A DNA stretch of 8,522 nucleotides from DATESZ01 sp035283845 (GCA_035283845.1 DATESZ010000002.1:1-8522), one strand, 5' to 3'; counted from the first letter of the stretch, positions 1-7,500 are shown. A program made the numbers and translations. The notes: a model not told the origin generated them from the sequence alone.

Positions 1-29
1 GATATGAGCAGGTCAATTTGCTGATCGAT

Positions 30-68
30 AAAAAGAGGGGGCTTGGTATATTGCATTACCAAGCCCCC
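30..68 (-). terminator. Intrinsic terminator downstream of hsdM
   Basis: A perfect 12-bp stem (GGGGGCTTGGTA at 37-48 pairing with TACCAAGCCCCC at 57-68, 8-nt loop) is followed on the minus strand by TCTTTTT (36-30). This is the classic layout of a rho-independent terminator for minus-strand transcription. It lies about 120 bp after the hsdM stop, with no gene recognised between. It therefore closes the hsdM transcript and argues against a co-transcribed hsdS immediately downstream. Confidence 0.85.
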
Positions 69-97
69 GTATAAGTAACCCGCCATGGTGCGCATAT

Positions 98-111
98 CGG
101 GCCGAGGCCCG
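98..111. repeat. GC-rich palindrome CGGGCC-GA-GGCCCG
   Basis: A 6-bp perfect inverted repeat with a 2-nt centre lies in the short hsdM 3' trailer, between the stop codon (191) and the terminator (68). There is no T-run beside it on either strand, so it is not itself a terminator. Its role is unknown; it could be a pausing or RNA-stability hairpin. Confidence 0.35.
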
Positions 112-190
112 TAGAGGCGTGGCAGGTGTTGTTCAAGGAAGTTGCTTGTCCTTTAACAGAAAATAAAGATTGCGTCAACGTATTTTTCAC

Positions 191-2287
191 TTACGCCGTT
201 ACCTCCTGCAAGAGGTCTAAAATATCTTTTTCCAGGGCTTTGATGTCCTGCTCAATGGCATCCAGTGGCCGTGGCGGTTCATATCGGTAGAAATGGCGAT
301 TGAGCGGGATTTCATAGCCGACTTTGGTCTTGCTATGGTCAATCCATGCATCGGGCACGTGAGGAAGCACCTCCCGCTTGAAATATGCCTCGATGTTTTC
401 CTTCAGAGGGACATTTTCCGTATCCCGGAGATTACTGTCCGCCTCCGGCTTCCCCTTGGTATCAAGACAGATGGCAGCGGTCTCATCCCTTTCACCAAAG
501 GCTTCTATTATGATCTTCAATTCAGCGGCAGAAAGTCGAATTCCTGATGTATGATCAAGCGCTTTAAGTTCTGCCAGGAATTCGGCACGATCCTTAATGA
601 GCCTTTCTCCTGTTGTCTTCCCCAAGTCGGCAAGAAACTTTCTTATTGAATCCTGCCTTGCCTTGCCCTCCTCGATCTTTTGACGGCGAACAATCTCGCT
701 CTTTTTGTCGCTCTCGGCAATTTTCTTAAATGCCCTGATGTCATCCAGACGAGTAATACGTTCTGCACTGGCCTGGAAGTTCAGGCGGAGAGGTCTTTCT
801 ACGGTAATTTTATTGTAGCCGAAATCGCTGTTGTCGAAAATCTTGGAGACGATAACCGTCTTTTGATTGCCATTTGTGGTCACCGTTCGTGATTCTTCAT
901 GGGTGAAATTACCGTAAATCCGGGTGATGTCGGCAATCTGGTCCGGTCTGCCCTCTTCGCCGTCGCCTATCTGGTTGCGCTTGTTTCCCAGACTCTTGCG
1001 CATCTTGACGTAAAATTCGCGGGCATCAATAAGCTGGATTTTCCCCTTGCGGCGCTTTTCCTTCCTGTTGCTAAGGACCCAGATATAGGTGGAAATTCCG
1101 GTGTTATAAAAGAGCTGATCGGGCATGGCGACAATCGCTTCCAGCCAGTCATTCTCAATAATCCAGCGGCGAATGTTTGATTCCCCGCTTTCCGCGTCAC
1201 CGGTGAACAAGGGTGAGCCATTGAATACAATGGCAATGCGACTGCCTCCTTCTTCAGGACGTCTCATTTTGGAAATCATATGCTGAAGGAAAAGCAGTGA
1301 ACCGTCATTGATGCGTGGCAGTCCAGCGCCAAAACGGCCATCATAGCCCAACTTCTCGTGCTCGTCTGTTATAAACTTGGCTTGCTGCTTCCATTCTACG
1401 CCAAATGGTGGATTGGCTAACATGTAGTCGAACAATTCCTTGGGGAAGCCATCTTTTTCAAATGTGCAGCCACGTTTGATGTTGTCGGATTCTTCTCCTT
1501 TGATCAGCATGTCGGCACGACAAACTGCCCAGGCTTCATCATTCCAATCCTGGCCGAACAGGTGTGGCTGGGCGGTTGTATTGAATGACCTGATATGCTT
1601 TTCAGAAACGGAGAGCATACCCCCTGTTCCGCCTGTCGGATCGTAGATTTTAACCACCACATGGCTTTTACTCAATACCGCCATATCTTCCGGTGGACTG
1701 AAAAGAAGGTTTACCATGAGCTTGATAACTTCGCGCGGTGTGAAGTGCTCCCCTGCTTCTTCATTGGATTGTTCCGCCCCGATCCGGATAAGCTCCTCGA
1801 AGATATATCCCATCTGCATATTGTCGATCTTGACCGGTGAAAGGTCTATGTCGGGGGAGGCAAATTTCTTTATGACCTCAAAAAGCAGGTTTTTATCGTT
1901 CATCTTGTTGATCTGCACACCAAACTCAAATCGCTCGAAAATCTCACGTACATTGGGGGAGAAGGAACTGATGTAGCTGTTCAAATTCAGGGCAATCTGG
2001 TTTGGGTCGTCCATCAGCGTTTCAAAGGTCATTTTGGAAAGGTTGTAAAAGGGGACCTTGGTTATCTCCCGCAGCCTGGCATTGATGATATTTTCCGACT
2101 TGTCCTGGATCTGATTGAATTCGTTTAATACGGTCTGTTTTGTGGGAACGAGGATGCAGTCAAAGCGTCTGAGTATTGTCAGCGGCAGGATCACCTTACG
2201 GTATTCATTCCGTTTGTAAGGGCCGCGTAGTAAATTGCAGATGCTCCAGATAAAATTCGCCATCTGGCTGTGAGTTTGAACGGTCAT
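191..2287 (-). CDS. hsdM: Type I-style N6-adenine DNA methyltransferase, HsdM subunit
   Basis: This 698-residue protein transfers a methyl group from S-adenosylmethionine to the N6 of adenine in DNA. In type I systems it works with HsdS, which supplies sequence specificity. Numbered from the chosen start, residues about 5-150 look like the HsdM N-terminal helical domain (FIWSICNLLRGPYKRNEYRK). EHFTPREVI is at 180-188. Motif I for SAM binding, DPTGGTGGM, is at 216-224, and the catalytic NPPF motif is at 292-295. The long C-terminal region ends with a helical segment rich in E, K and L. The open frame extends to an ATG at 2395, but the ATG at 2287 is preferred: it is preceded by AGAGGAG with an 8-nt gap, and MTVQTH... 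matches the usual family start. The protein is longer than the classical EcoKI subunit (about 530 residues) but typical of the long HsdM form as I recall it. No hsdS or hsdR is visible in the window. Confidence 0.93.
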   Translation of the reverse strand: MTVQTHSQMANFIWSICNLLRGPYKRNEYRKVILPLTILRRFDCILVPTKQTVLNEFNQIQDKSENIINARLREITKVPFYNLSKMTFETLMDDPNQIALNLNSYISSFSPNVREIFERFEFGVQINKMNDKNLLFEVIKKFASPDIDLSPVKIDNMQMGYIFEELIRIGAEQSNEEAGEHFTPREVIKLMVNLLFSPPEDMAVLSKSHVVVKIYDPTGGTGGMLSVSEKHIRSFNTTAQPHLFGQDWNDEAWAVCRADMLIKGEESDNIKRGCTFEKDGFPKELFDYMLANPPFGVEWKQQAKFITDEHEKLGYDGRFGAGLPRINDGSLLFLQHMISKMRRPEEGGSRIAIVFNGSPLFTGDAESGESNIRRWIIENDWLEAIVAMPDQLFYNTGISTYIWVLSNRKEKRRKGKIQLIDAREFYVKMRKSLGNKRNQIGDGEEGRPDQIADITRIYGNFTHEESRTVTTNGNQKTVIVSKIFDNSDFGYNKITVERPLRLNFQASAERITRLDDIRAFKKIAESDKKSEIVRRQKIEEGKARQDSIRKFLADLGKTTGERLIKDRAEFLAELKALDHTSGIRLSAAELKIIIEAFGERDETAAICLDTKGKPEADSNLRDTENVPLKENIEAYFKREVLPHVPDAWIDHSKTKVGYEIPLNRHFYRYEPPRPLDAIEQDIKALEKDILDLLQEVTA

Positions 2288-2295
2288 CCTCTGTG

Positions 2296-2302
2296 CTCCT
2301 CT
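2296..2302 (-). promoter_or_regulatory. Ribosome binding site that fixes the hsdM start
   Basis: AGAGGAG on the minus strand lies 8 nt before the ATG at 2287. The upstream in-frame ATG at 2395 would add 36 residues, mostly hydrophobic and unlike the family's usual start, so this site supports the shorter protein. Confidence 0.65.
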
Positions 2303-2334
2303 GGAGAGTAAGTTGGCTACCAATAGCATGATTG

Positions 2335-2352
2335 TTGATAAATTAACATCAA
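2335..2352. repeat. Short inverted repeat TTGAT-N8-ATCAA upstream of hsdM
   Basis: A 5-bp inverted repeat with an AT-rich 8-nt centre lies about 50 bp upstream of the hsdM start, where an operator or promoter would be expected. No clear -35/-10 pair can be assigned here. The repeat is short enough to be chance. Confidence 0.2.
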
Positions 2353-2580
2353 TGATTACAGAGACAAATTCAGACAGTTTTACAGCAAATCTCATTCAAC
2401 ATGCATCAATTTAGCCGCCACACAAGCTCAATAAACCAGTAATAGGATCAAGGCGCGGACATATAACACGCCAGATACCCATTCTTTTGCTTTGCCAGTA
2501 GATTGCCAGGTGTGGCTACGATGTTTCTCAATCGGCTCAACTTCGAGTATAAGGCACCGCTATTCGCATGCTAAAAAAAT

Positions 2581-2664
2581 GGTCACCTCTCTCTCTGTCT
2601 TCCAATTATCCCGGTCACGCCCTTTGTCGTGCCAAGCATCATTGACCCTGCAGTAAGTGACCGG
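2581..2664. repeat. GGTCAC repeats and 8-bp inverted repeat CCGGTCAC/GTGACCGG
   Basis: GGTCAC occurs at 2581-2586 and again inside CCGGTCAC at 2611-2618. That second copy is matched by the exact reverse complement GTGACCGG at 2657-2664. A CT-rich run at 2585-2603 also has an imperfect inverted partner (GA-rich, 2811-2836) on the far side of the MITE-like element. The nested arrangement looks like a decayed mobile element, although no transposase fragment is recognised. Confidence 0.4.
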
Positions 2665-2674
2665 AACTTAGTGA

Positions 2675-2785
2675 GGTCTGTCAAGCCCCTAAAAATAATG
2701 AAAACAATTGTAAAGATAATTCTTTTAATTATTTTTACTCCCGCGAAAAGACGTGAGCAAGGGGGCGCTATGCTCTTGACAGACC
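2675..2785. mobile_element. MITE-like element with 11-bp perfect terminal inverted repeats
   Basis: GGTCTGTCAAG (2675-2685) and its exact reverse complement CTTGACAGACC (2775-2785) bound a 111-bp AT-rich segment with no gene. Inside are two further hairpins: TAAAAATAAT (2690-2699) with ATTATTTTTA (2728-2737), and GAGCA (2755-2759) with TGCTC (2771-2775). The similarity of the two ends continues imperfectly outward, with ACTT on the left and AAGT on the right. No target-site duplication is visible. Size, composition and foldability fit a miniature inverted-repeat element or an internally deleted insertion sequence. An alternative is a large regulatory stem-loop. Confidence 0.5.
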
Positions 2786-2895
2786 CGCAAGTACCATAGT
2801 CCTCCTGTCTGGAAAACAGAGAAAGAGAGAGGGGTGTTATTTATTATAGTAAAAAGGAGGTTGTTATTATTATTGCCGCTCTAATTCTATGCCAG

Positions 2896-2927
2896 TTTCA
2901 CCGGTGTAAAAGTGAACCATGATCGCC
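2896..2927. mobile_element. Possible IS21-type terminal motif (left remnant)
   Basis: TTTCACCGGTGTAAAAGTG followed by AACC resembles, from memory, the CACCGGTG/TAAAA-type repeats found near the ends of IS21-family elements. Read on the minus strand, TTTTACACCGGTGAA is related to TTTTGCACCGGGGCA at 3167-3181 on the plus strand. The two would face in opposite directions, as element ends do. No istA or istB coding sequence is visible between them, so this would be only a scar. The assignment rests on recall. Confidence 0.3.
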
Positions 2928-3015
2928 AGCCATACGGAGCCACCTATTTCATTCCTGAGCGGAGTCTATTCTCCATATGATTAATTTCATTCCATTTAGT
3001 TGCTTTAATTCTGAT

Positions 3016-3044
3016 TTGACACTCAGCCTGCCTTATACTATGCT
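3016..3044 (+). promoter_or_regulatory. Sigma70-like promoter on the plus strand
   Basis: A perfect TTGACA (3016-3021) is followed after exactly 17 nt by TATGCT (3039-3044), which matches four of six consensus positions. Transcription would start near 3051 and run to the intrinsic terminator at 3394-3422, giving an RNA of about 370 nt. No protein-coding gene of recognisable type follows. Confidence 0.4.
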
Positions 3045-3145
3045 TCATCATCACCTGATGAGGGATGGCTATAGAAGGATGTCAAGGAGCCCTGGAGGCA
3101 GATAATTCAAAAGTAAATAGACAGGGTGTAGCTGTTAATTCGCCC

Positions 3146-3219
3146 CCTCATTTTACCAGCGCACATTTTGCACCGGGGCACATAGCTGTTTCTTGTGAAC
3201 GCCCTGGCCTCATTTTACC
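3146..3219. mobile_element. Possible IS21-type end: 12-bp direct repeat CCTCATTTTACC
   Basis: CCTCATTTTACC occurs exactly twice (3146-3157 and 3208-3219), 62 bp apart. Between them lies TTTTGCACCGGGGCA (3167-3181). Multiple short repeats near each terminus are a hallmark of the IS21 family, and GGTAAAATGAGG-type repeats on the opposite strand are, from memory, seen in such elements. No transposase gene is attached. The repeat itself is certain; the family label is tentative. Confidence 0.4.
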
Positions 3220-3393
3220 CGATGATTTTGGCTTCCTTTTTCGCCGGCGGTAATACCCATGGTGGTCTACTACTTCGCATCAAATGCACATGGGGCAGCG
3301 ACCCGTTCTCGGACACCATCCGAGAATATACCACCTGCATTAGGAGCTTCCCGTTAACCTTTGTTTGGTGGTCCGCTGTTACCAACCGAAAGA

Positions 3394-3422
3394 GGGGGTA
3401 GTGGCGCTACCCCTTCTTTTTT
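3394..3422 (+). terminator. Intrinsic terminator, plus strand, probably bidirectional
   Basis: GGGGTAG (3395-3401) pairs with CTACCCC (3407-3413) around a 5-nt loop, followed by TTCTTTTTT (3414-3422) on the plus strand. On the minus strand the same hairpin is followed by CCTCTTTC, a weaker U-run. It can therefore also stop transcripts arriving from the xre/immA genes, whose last stop is at 3500. It would end any plus-strand RNA made from the 3016-3044 promoter. Confidence 0.7.
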
Positions 3423-3499
3423 AGGTCAAACCTACCGTTGAATCTTCATTTTAATCATACTCACCACACCATAATAACGTTTCAAGCAAATCCTTTTTA

Positions 3500-4064
3500 T
3501 TATTCCAGTTTTTCCTTAAAGTCGGGAGGCCACAGTTTTTCTCTATCCACCCGTCTTTCGATGACATCGGAGGAAACTCCGAATATCCTGGCTATCCTTG
3601 TAGTAATTCCCGAGAGCACGGCATAGGGATCTGATTTTACATAATCCAGCATGTCATTGCGTTTGAGAACTTCTACGGCATTGTCAATTTCGTGAATGAG
3701 GTCAGCGCGAGGAACGAGAAGACGGCCGGCAAACTCGTTGGCTTGGTATTCAAAATATGTGAAGAAAAAAATGGCCGAGTTCATGGGCAAACGAGAACCT
3801 CATCCGATTGGCGTATTTTTCATCCATATAATGGTCGTAATCAACGACGATCCCTGACAAATCGGATTGCAGGTGGGCCTCCATGTCGGTTGCTTGCAGG
3901 AGACCATGTTTGGGATAGATATAAAGTTTCAGATCGGATTCGACAATGTGCTCCATATCAACAGGTAGCTTCCCTGACGACCAATACCGGTTACGGACGC
4001 CTTCCGCACAATCCCAAATATCTTCCACCCTGAGCCATTTGCACCTGAACTCGGCTTGATTCAA
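3500..4064 (-). pseudogene. ImmA/IrrE-family metallopeptidase, broken by frameshift or deletion
   Basis: ImmA/IrrE zinc peptidases usually cleave a partner Xre repressor to release its targets. The first 104 residues (4064-3750) carry the zinc motif AHELGHFFLH (HExxH at residues 94-98) and then hit TGA at 3752-3750. The remainder continues in the +1 frame: FEYQANEFAGRLLVPR, which supplies the expected third zinc ligand and the family's conserved segment, then about 60 residues to TAA at 3500-3502. Joined directly, the two halves leave far fewer residues between HELGH and the EYQANEFA segment than I recall for relatives (roughly two dozen missing). An out-of-frame internal deletion near 3753-3771 is thus more likely than a single-base slip, although a run of seven A (3765-3771) sits at the break. 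The start is TTG at 4064: it is the only start after the upstream stop and has AGGAGG 8 nt before it. The gene begins 3 bp after the xre stop, so the two form one transcript. Confidence 0.8.
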
Positions 4065-4067
4065 TGC

Positions 4068-4430
4068 CTAGTCCTCCTTTTTGAGCAGCTCTATGAGCCT
4101 ACCCAATTCCTCTGCCGTTGGTTTGTCACTCCTCACCGTCCTGAAAAACAATGGCAATGCATTTACGATTCTTCTGTCCGCTACGATGTCGTCAGGGAGC
4201 ATCTGCGCCCCAATGCGGGACAGATCCTTCATTTCCTGCCATTCATCCGAGCCCTGCTCGATGCCGATCACCTCTGCGATGCGTTTCAGCTTCTCTTCGT
4301 CCTGAGGCGGAGAGAGAAGCCCTCTCTCAATCTTGCTCCAGTTGCTGGCATCCCAATCGATCGCCTGGCAGAATTTTCTTAAAGTAATGTCTCTGGTGAT
4401 TCTCCTTCCCTTGACAAATTCACCGAACAT
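4068..4430 (-). CDS. Xre-family helix-turn-helix regulator paired with ImmA/IrrE
   Basis: This is a 120-residue DNA-binding protein. Residues about 5-60 form a Cro/C1-type helix-turn-helix: TLRKFCQAIDW and then SNWSKIERG, the recognition-helix region, followed by EEKLKRIAEVIGI. The rest (about 65-120) is a predicted helical tail ending LLKKED. Its adjacency to an ImmA/IrrE peptidase is the usual arrangement for a protease-controlled repressor, as in phages, integrative elements and stress switches. The ATG at 4430 is preceded by a G/A-rich AGGGGG (4438-4443) at a suitable distance. Two tandem inverted repeats lie directly upstream at 4489-4530, so autorepression is likely. Its wider targets might include the DUF1156-DUF499 operon, but no matching site is visible in front of that operon because its promoter lies outside the window. 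With its protease partner broken, the repressor may be permanently active. Confidence 0.85.
   Translation of the reverse strand: MFGEFVKGRRITRDITLRKFCQAIDWDASNWSKIERGLLSPPQDEEKLKRIAEVIGIEQGSDEWQEMKDLSRIGAQMLPDDIVADRRIVNALPLFFRTVRSDKPTAEELGRLIELLKKED
4073..4078 (-). promoter_or_regulatory. Strong ribosome binding site for the TTG-started immA-like gene
   Basis: A consensus AGGAGG on the minus strand lies 8 nt before the TTG at 4064. It is embedded in the last codons of the xre gene (KKED). No ATG or GTG is available after the preceding in-frame stop, so this site decides the TTG start and suggests translational coupling to xre. Confidence 0.7.
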
Positions 4431-4488
4431 CTCCCTTCCCCCTTTCTTGGTTCACCTCCATCCATTTCCTTTCTTTCTCTCCCTTGCC

Positions 4489-4530
4489 TGTGGTTTATTC
4501 TTTACCACATGTGGTATAAATAATACCACA
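4489..4530. promoter_or_regulatory. Two abutting 21-bp operators, TGTGGT-N9-ACCACA
   Basis: Two inverted repeats of identical layout sit end to end: TGTGGT (4489-4494)/ACCACA (4504-4509) and TGTGGT (4510-4515)/ACCACA (4525-4530). Each unit is exactly 21 bp, about two helical turns, so bound dimers would lie on the same face of the DNA. The second unit is the stronger, with 8-bp arms (TGTGGTAT/ATACCACA). At the junction they create the 14-bp palindrome TACCACATGTGGTA (4503-4516). They lie between the TTGACA at 4540-4545 and the xre start, where a repressor would block initiation. The likely binder is the adjacent Xre protein. Confidence 0.75.
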
Positions 4531-4545
4531 AAGGAGGTTTGTCAA
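4517..4545 (-). promoter_or_regulatory. Promoter for the xre/immA transcript
   Basis: On the minus strand a perfect TTGACA (4545-4540) is followed by an AT-rich stretch that could supply the -10: TATTAT at 4525-4520 (14-nt spacer, short) or TATTTA at 4522-4517 (17-nt spacer, weak). The -10 is therefore not settled. The right-hand operator unit overlaps this stretch, which supports negative control. The leader to the xre ATG would be roughly 80 nt. Confidence 0.55.
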
Positions 4546-4561
4546 GGTATTTCCTCACTAT

Positions 4562-4573
4562 TTTCTTAAGAAA
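4562..4573. repeat. 12-bp palindrome TTTCTTAAGAAA
   Basis: A perfect AT-rich palindrome lies between the DUF499 stop (4584) and the xre promoter. It lacks a GC stem and a U-run, so it is unlikely to terminate the DUF499 transcript. It could be a protein-binding site or an upstream element of the promoter. No terminator is seen between DUF499 and xre, so some read-through is possible. Confidence 0.35.
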
Positions 4574-4583
4574 TCATAGGCTG

Positions 4584-7500
4584 TCAAAACCTCCACTCCT
4601 TCTTGATCCTGGTCAGGATCTCTTCAGCCTCCGCCAAATCAACATCCGGCTGCGGTTTGATGCTGATGCGCGCCTCTACGATGAGATCGCAACCGGCAAG
4701 GGACTTCGATAAATCAGCCACCTCATCAGCCAATGTCTGAACCTCTAACACGCTCAGGGATGCCATGTTTGTCATCCGGCGGCCTCCCGGTGGTTTGGGT
4801 TCCGGGTGAGGAATAGGCGTTGCTGCTTCTTTTATTATGAAACCAACTGCTCCGTCATGGCCTAATGAAATCAGTGGTCCGCTGCCGGTGAGGCGGGAAA
4901 TAAAACCTTGCGCTACCGCGGCGGTCAGCCCTTCCAGAAAAAGCTTTTCTGGCCAAGGCTTGCCGCGTGTCGCCTTTATTTCGGTATACAATTTCCTCAT
5001 AGTTGTTTTTGGTTCATCTTCCGCGCTCCATGCGCCGGGCAGGGCGGGAGGCAAAAAATCAATGGCAGAACGAGGCTGTGGCGGTCGGTATAACACCGCA
5101 TCCGGCTCCAGTTGAATGGTGGAAGGCTTTTCTTTGAAGACGCTGTCGTTTCCGTAGACAAGCCAGAGTGCTCCATTTCCCACAGCGGCGCTTATTGCTT
5201 GCTGCACGATTTTATAATCGGCGGCGGGAATCGGGCGCGGCTCCGGCGGATAATCCTGGTGGGCCTTTTCCTCGAAGGCGTGCGCTCCGTCAAACCAGGT
5301 GTAGAACTCAGAGAGGCGCACCCCTCGGTCGTCTTCCGGCCAGAGGCCCGCCAGCGCATCCGGAATAACGGCGGATGGGTACAAGTTGGTTAATTTTGCA
5401 CTCGCCGGGAGCCATGCCTCGGCTGTCTGTTCCCATTCGACCATATCAATCGCGCTGCGCCAATACCACTGCACCGACCCATCAGATCGCCGGCAGCAGA
5501 GGGCCAGCACCCCCCGCCTTACGGCATCTTCGATGGTGTTGAGCACGACTTGTCGGCTCATGAGTTTAGGCAATTTGGCCTGTTGCCCGAAGGCGGCATA
5601 AAGATCGCGCACCCGGATGAAGGGGTCTGTATGCGGCCAGACAGAGTAAGGGCCGCCCGGCATGAGGGCCTCGGCATCCATTCGCTCCCGGAAGAGCCGC
5701 AAATCTTTCTCCACGAGCAGGGCAGCCATCAGCGACTGAGCACCGATCGTAATCTTCCGGGCAAGGATGGAACCATCTGCATGGAGATAGATTACGATCT
5801 CGTAGGCATTTTTCACGGCGGTCTGCGCATCTTTCAGGGTCTCTTTCTCCCGATCCTTGACGATACGCTGCTGATTGGCATCCAGTTCCTTAAAGTGGCT
5901 GGAATTCCTAATGTCTTCCCAGGCCATCCAGTCGGCAATATGTTGTTCCGCTTCGAGCAGGCCTGTCACGCTGGGAGTTACTAAGAGCACGATATTTTGA
6001 TAAGTCCGCCGGTAGGTCGATGATGAGGAGGTGCGGATAAAATCGGCCGTTTTCGGCTGAGGCGGGTCGCCGAGTATTCCGGCATAATCGGCGCCCAGGA
6101 CGACCAGTCGAAACTGTCCATCGTCTGCCACATCGGCAGGTGTCGCGGGCAGGGCATGGGATTTCACATGTGTATCCAGATCTGCATATAAAGGCGGACA
6201 TTTTGTCCGCGCCAGTTCGTCGAATTTGCTTTTCGCATGTTTCAGGGCCTGACGTTTATAAGAATCATGGATTTGATTCAGGTTCGGTTTCGGCCCTAAC
6301 CGCCAGTAACGAGGGACGCCCGTTCCGGCCTCTGTAGCGTCGCATTCCTCCAGATACCAGGAGCTTTTATACCAGGCCAAAAGTCCGGCGTTCAAGACGG
6401 CGGGCATGTCGCAGGTGGCTGCCAAAAGCCAGCGCAGTTCATTCATGTCCGCCTGCTCGCCGAGAGGCTGTGAATAAATAAAGGCCGCGATACAGGCTGC
6501 CTCGATTTCCCGCCCCGTGAGGGTGGCGGCATCGGCTTTTTGCGCCTCCCGCGCCCGCGGAAGCTCCGTGCGGAGGTTTTCCGGCCAGGGAGGTTGATTT
6601 GTGCCGGTCACGGAATCCCGGGCCGCTGAGGCAATCTTCAAGAGGGCCTCGCTCAATCCCTCCTGCCCCGGCGCCATAAGAAACACCTGCGGGCCGATCA
6701 AAGGCGAATCATCCCACGGTTCGGCATCGCGGAGGGCCATGGCAAAGGTTTGCAGGACGCCGCGCGTCCGTTGGAACTGGTGCAGATCGGTCCACTTCCC
6801 GAAGAAGCGATCCAGCAGGTCCGGGTGAAAAGGATAGGCTTTTTTTAGACGATCCTCGGAGTCTGGCATCTTGGCCCGGATCGGTTCCATAGCCTTCATC
6901 CTTGCCCAGAAGGCCAGGACATGTTTATGATGCTCCGTTTCACTTTCCGGAAAAGTCTCGAACATCCTTCGCCGCAGTAACTCGGCCAGGTCGTCCTTTT
7001 CCACGGGCGTCTGGATCGATGCCTGTCTGCCCAGACCGCCGTTACAGGCATTGAGGACGGCATCTCCCACATCATCCTTTTTGCCGGGTTCCGAAGCCAG
7101 CAGGGAAACAACCAGGCAGGACCGCTCCGATGTTTCGACAGCCTGGGCCAGTCGCTGGAAGAAATTCTTCAGCCGGTCATACCAGAAGGTGCCCCGATCC
7201 TTGCTTTCTCCCGTGGGGTCAGGCGAAGCAGCATCGTGCGCCCACATGAGGAACTCATCGATCATGATCAGCGCGCCCTGTCCCTTAGACTCCACCTCTT
7301 GCAGGATTTCCGACCAGAGGGTATCGGCGGGCGGCGTATCGAAATCGGGCTCACCTTCGTCTCTTTGAAGAATATCAAGTCCCCTCTGGCCGAGCAGTTG
7401 CCAGGCAATAAGGTTCCATGGCATCCGAAAGCTGCGCACTTTCCCTTCCGGGGAGCGGCCCTCGCCGCCCGCCTTCCAGTCCACCTTGTCGAAAGAAACG

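Larger units (their letters stand above)
3051..3422 (+). ncRNA. Candidate structured small RNA (hypothetical)
   Basis: This stretch lies between a promoter-like sequence and a strong plus-strand terminator and has no convincing gene. Several perfect hairpins occur in succession. The first is GCAT/ATGC (3277-3280 with 3284-3287), inside CCCATG/CATGGG (3256-3261 with 3289-3294). Then comes TTCTCGGA-CACCA-TCCGAGAA (3306-3326). It is followed by ACCACC/GGTGGT (3330-3335 with 3367-3372) or the alternative TTGGT/ACCAA (3365-3369 with 3381-3385), and finally the terminator hairpin. It matches no RNA class that I recognise. Part of the region (3146-3219) carries IS21-like repeats, so an element end with incidental structure is a real alternative. 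The exact 5' end is a guess. Confidence 0.3.

Noticed and set aside
2288..2395. N-terminal extension of HsdM from the ATG at 2395
   Set aside because: The extra 36 residues are hydrophobic and unlike family starts, while the ATG at 2287 has a well-placed AGAGGAG and the expected MTVQTH beginning.
2440..2690. Possible transposase remnant on the minus strand
   Set aside because: All minus-strand frames are short and stop-ridden, and none of the peptides is recognisable as a transposase.
3055..3080. Hammerhead-ribozyme-like core (CTGATGA followed by GAA)
   Set aside because: The sequence between the two core boxes cannot form a proper stem II, and the flanking stems I and III are not evident.
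3065..3401. Small plus-strand reading frames (62 and 68 codons) in the spacer
   Set aside because: They overlap IS21-like repeats and hairpins, have no recognisable domain and no convincing ribosome binding site; the 68-codon frame runs into the terminator stem.
3765..3771. Programmed ribosomal frameshift in the ImmA-like gene
   Set aside because: The needed shift is +1, whereas the T-run on the coding strand favours -1 slippage, and the joined product would still lack residues between the zinc ligands; decay is simpler.
5550..5984. 144-codon plus-strand frame inside the DUF499 gene
   Set aside because: It is antisense to an intact conserved gene in GC-rich DNA; no domain or start signal supports it.
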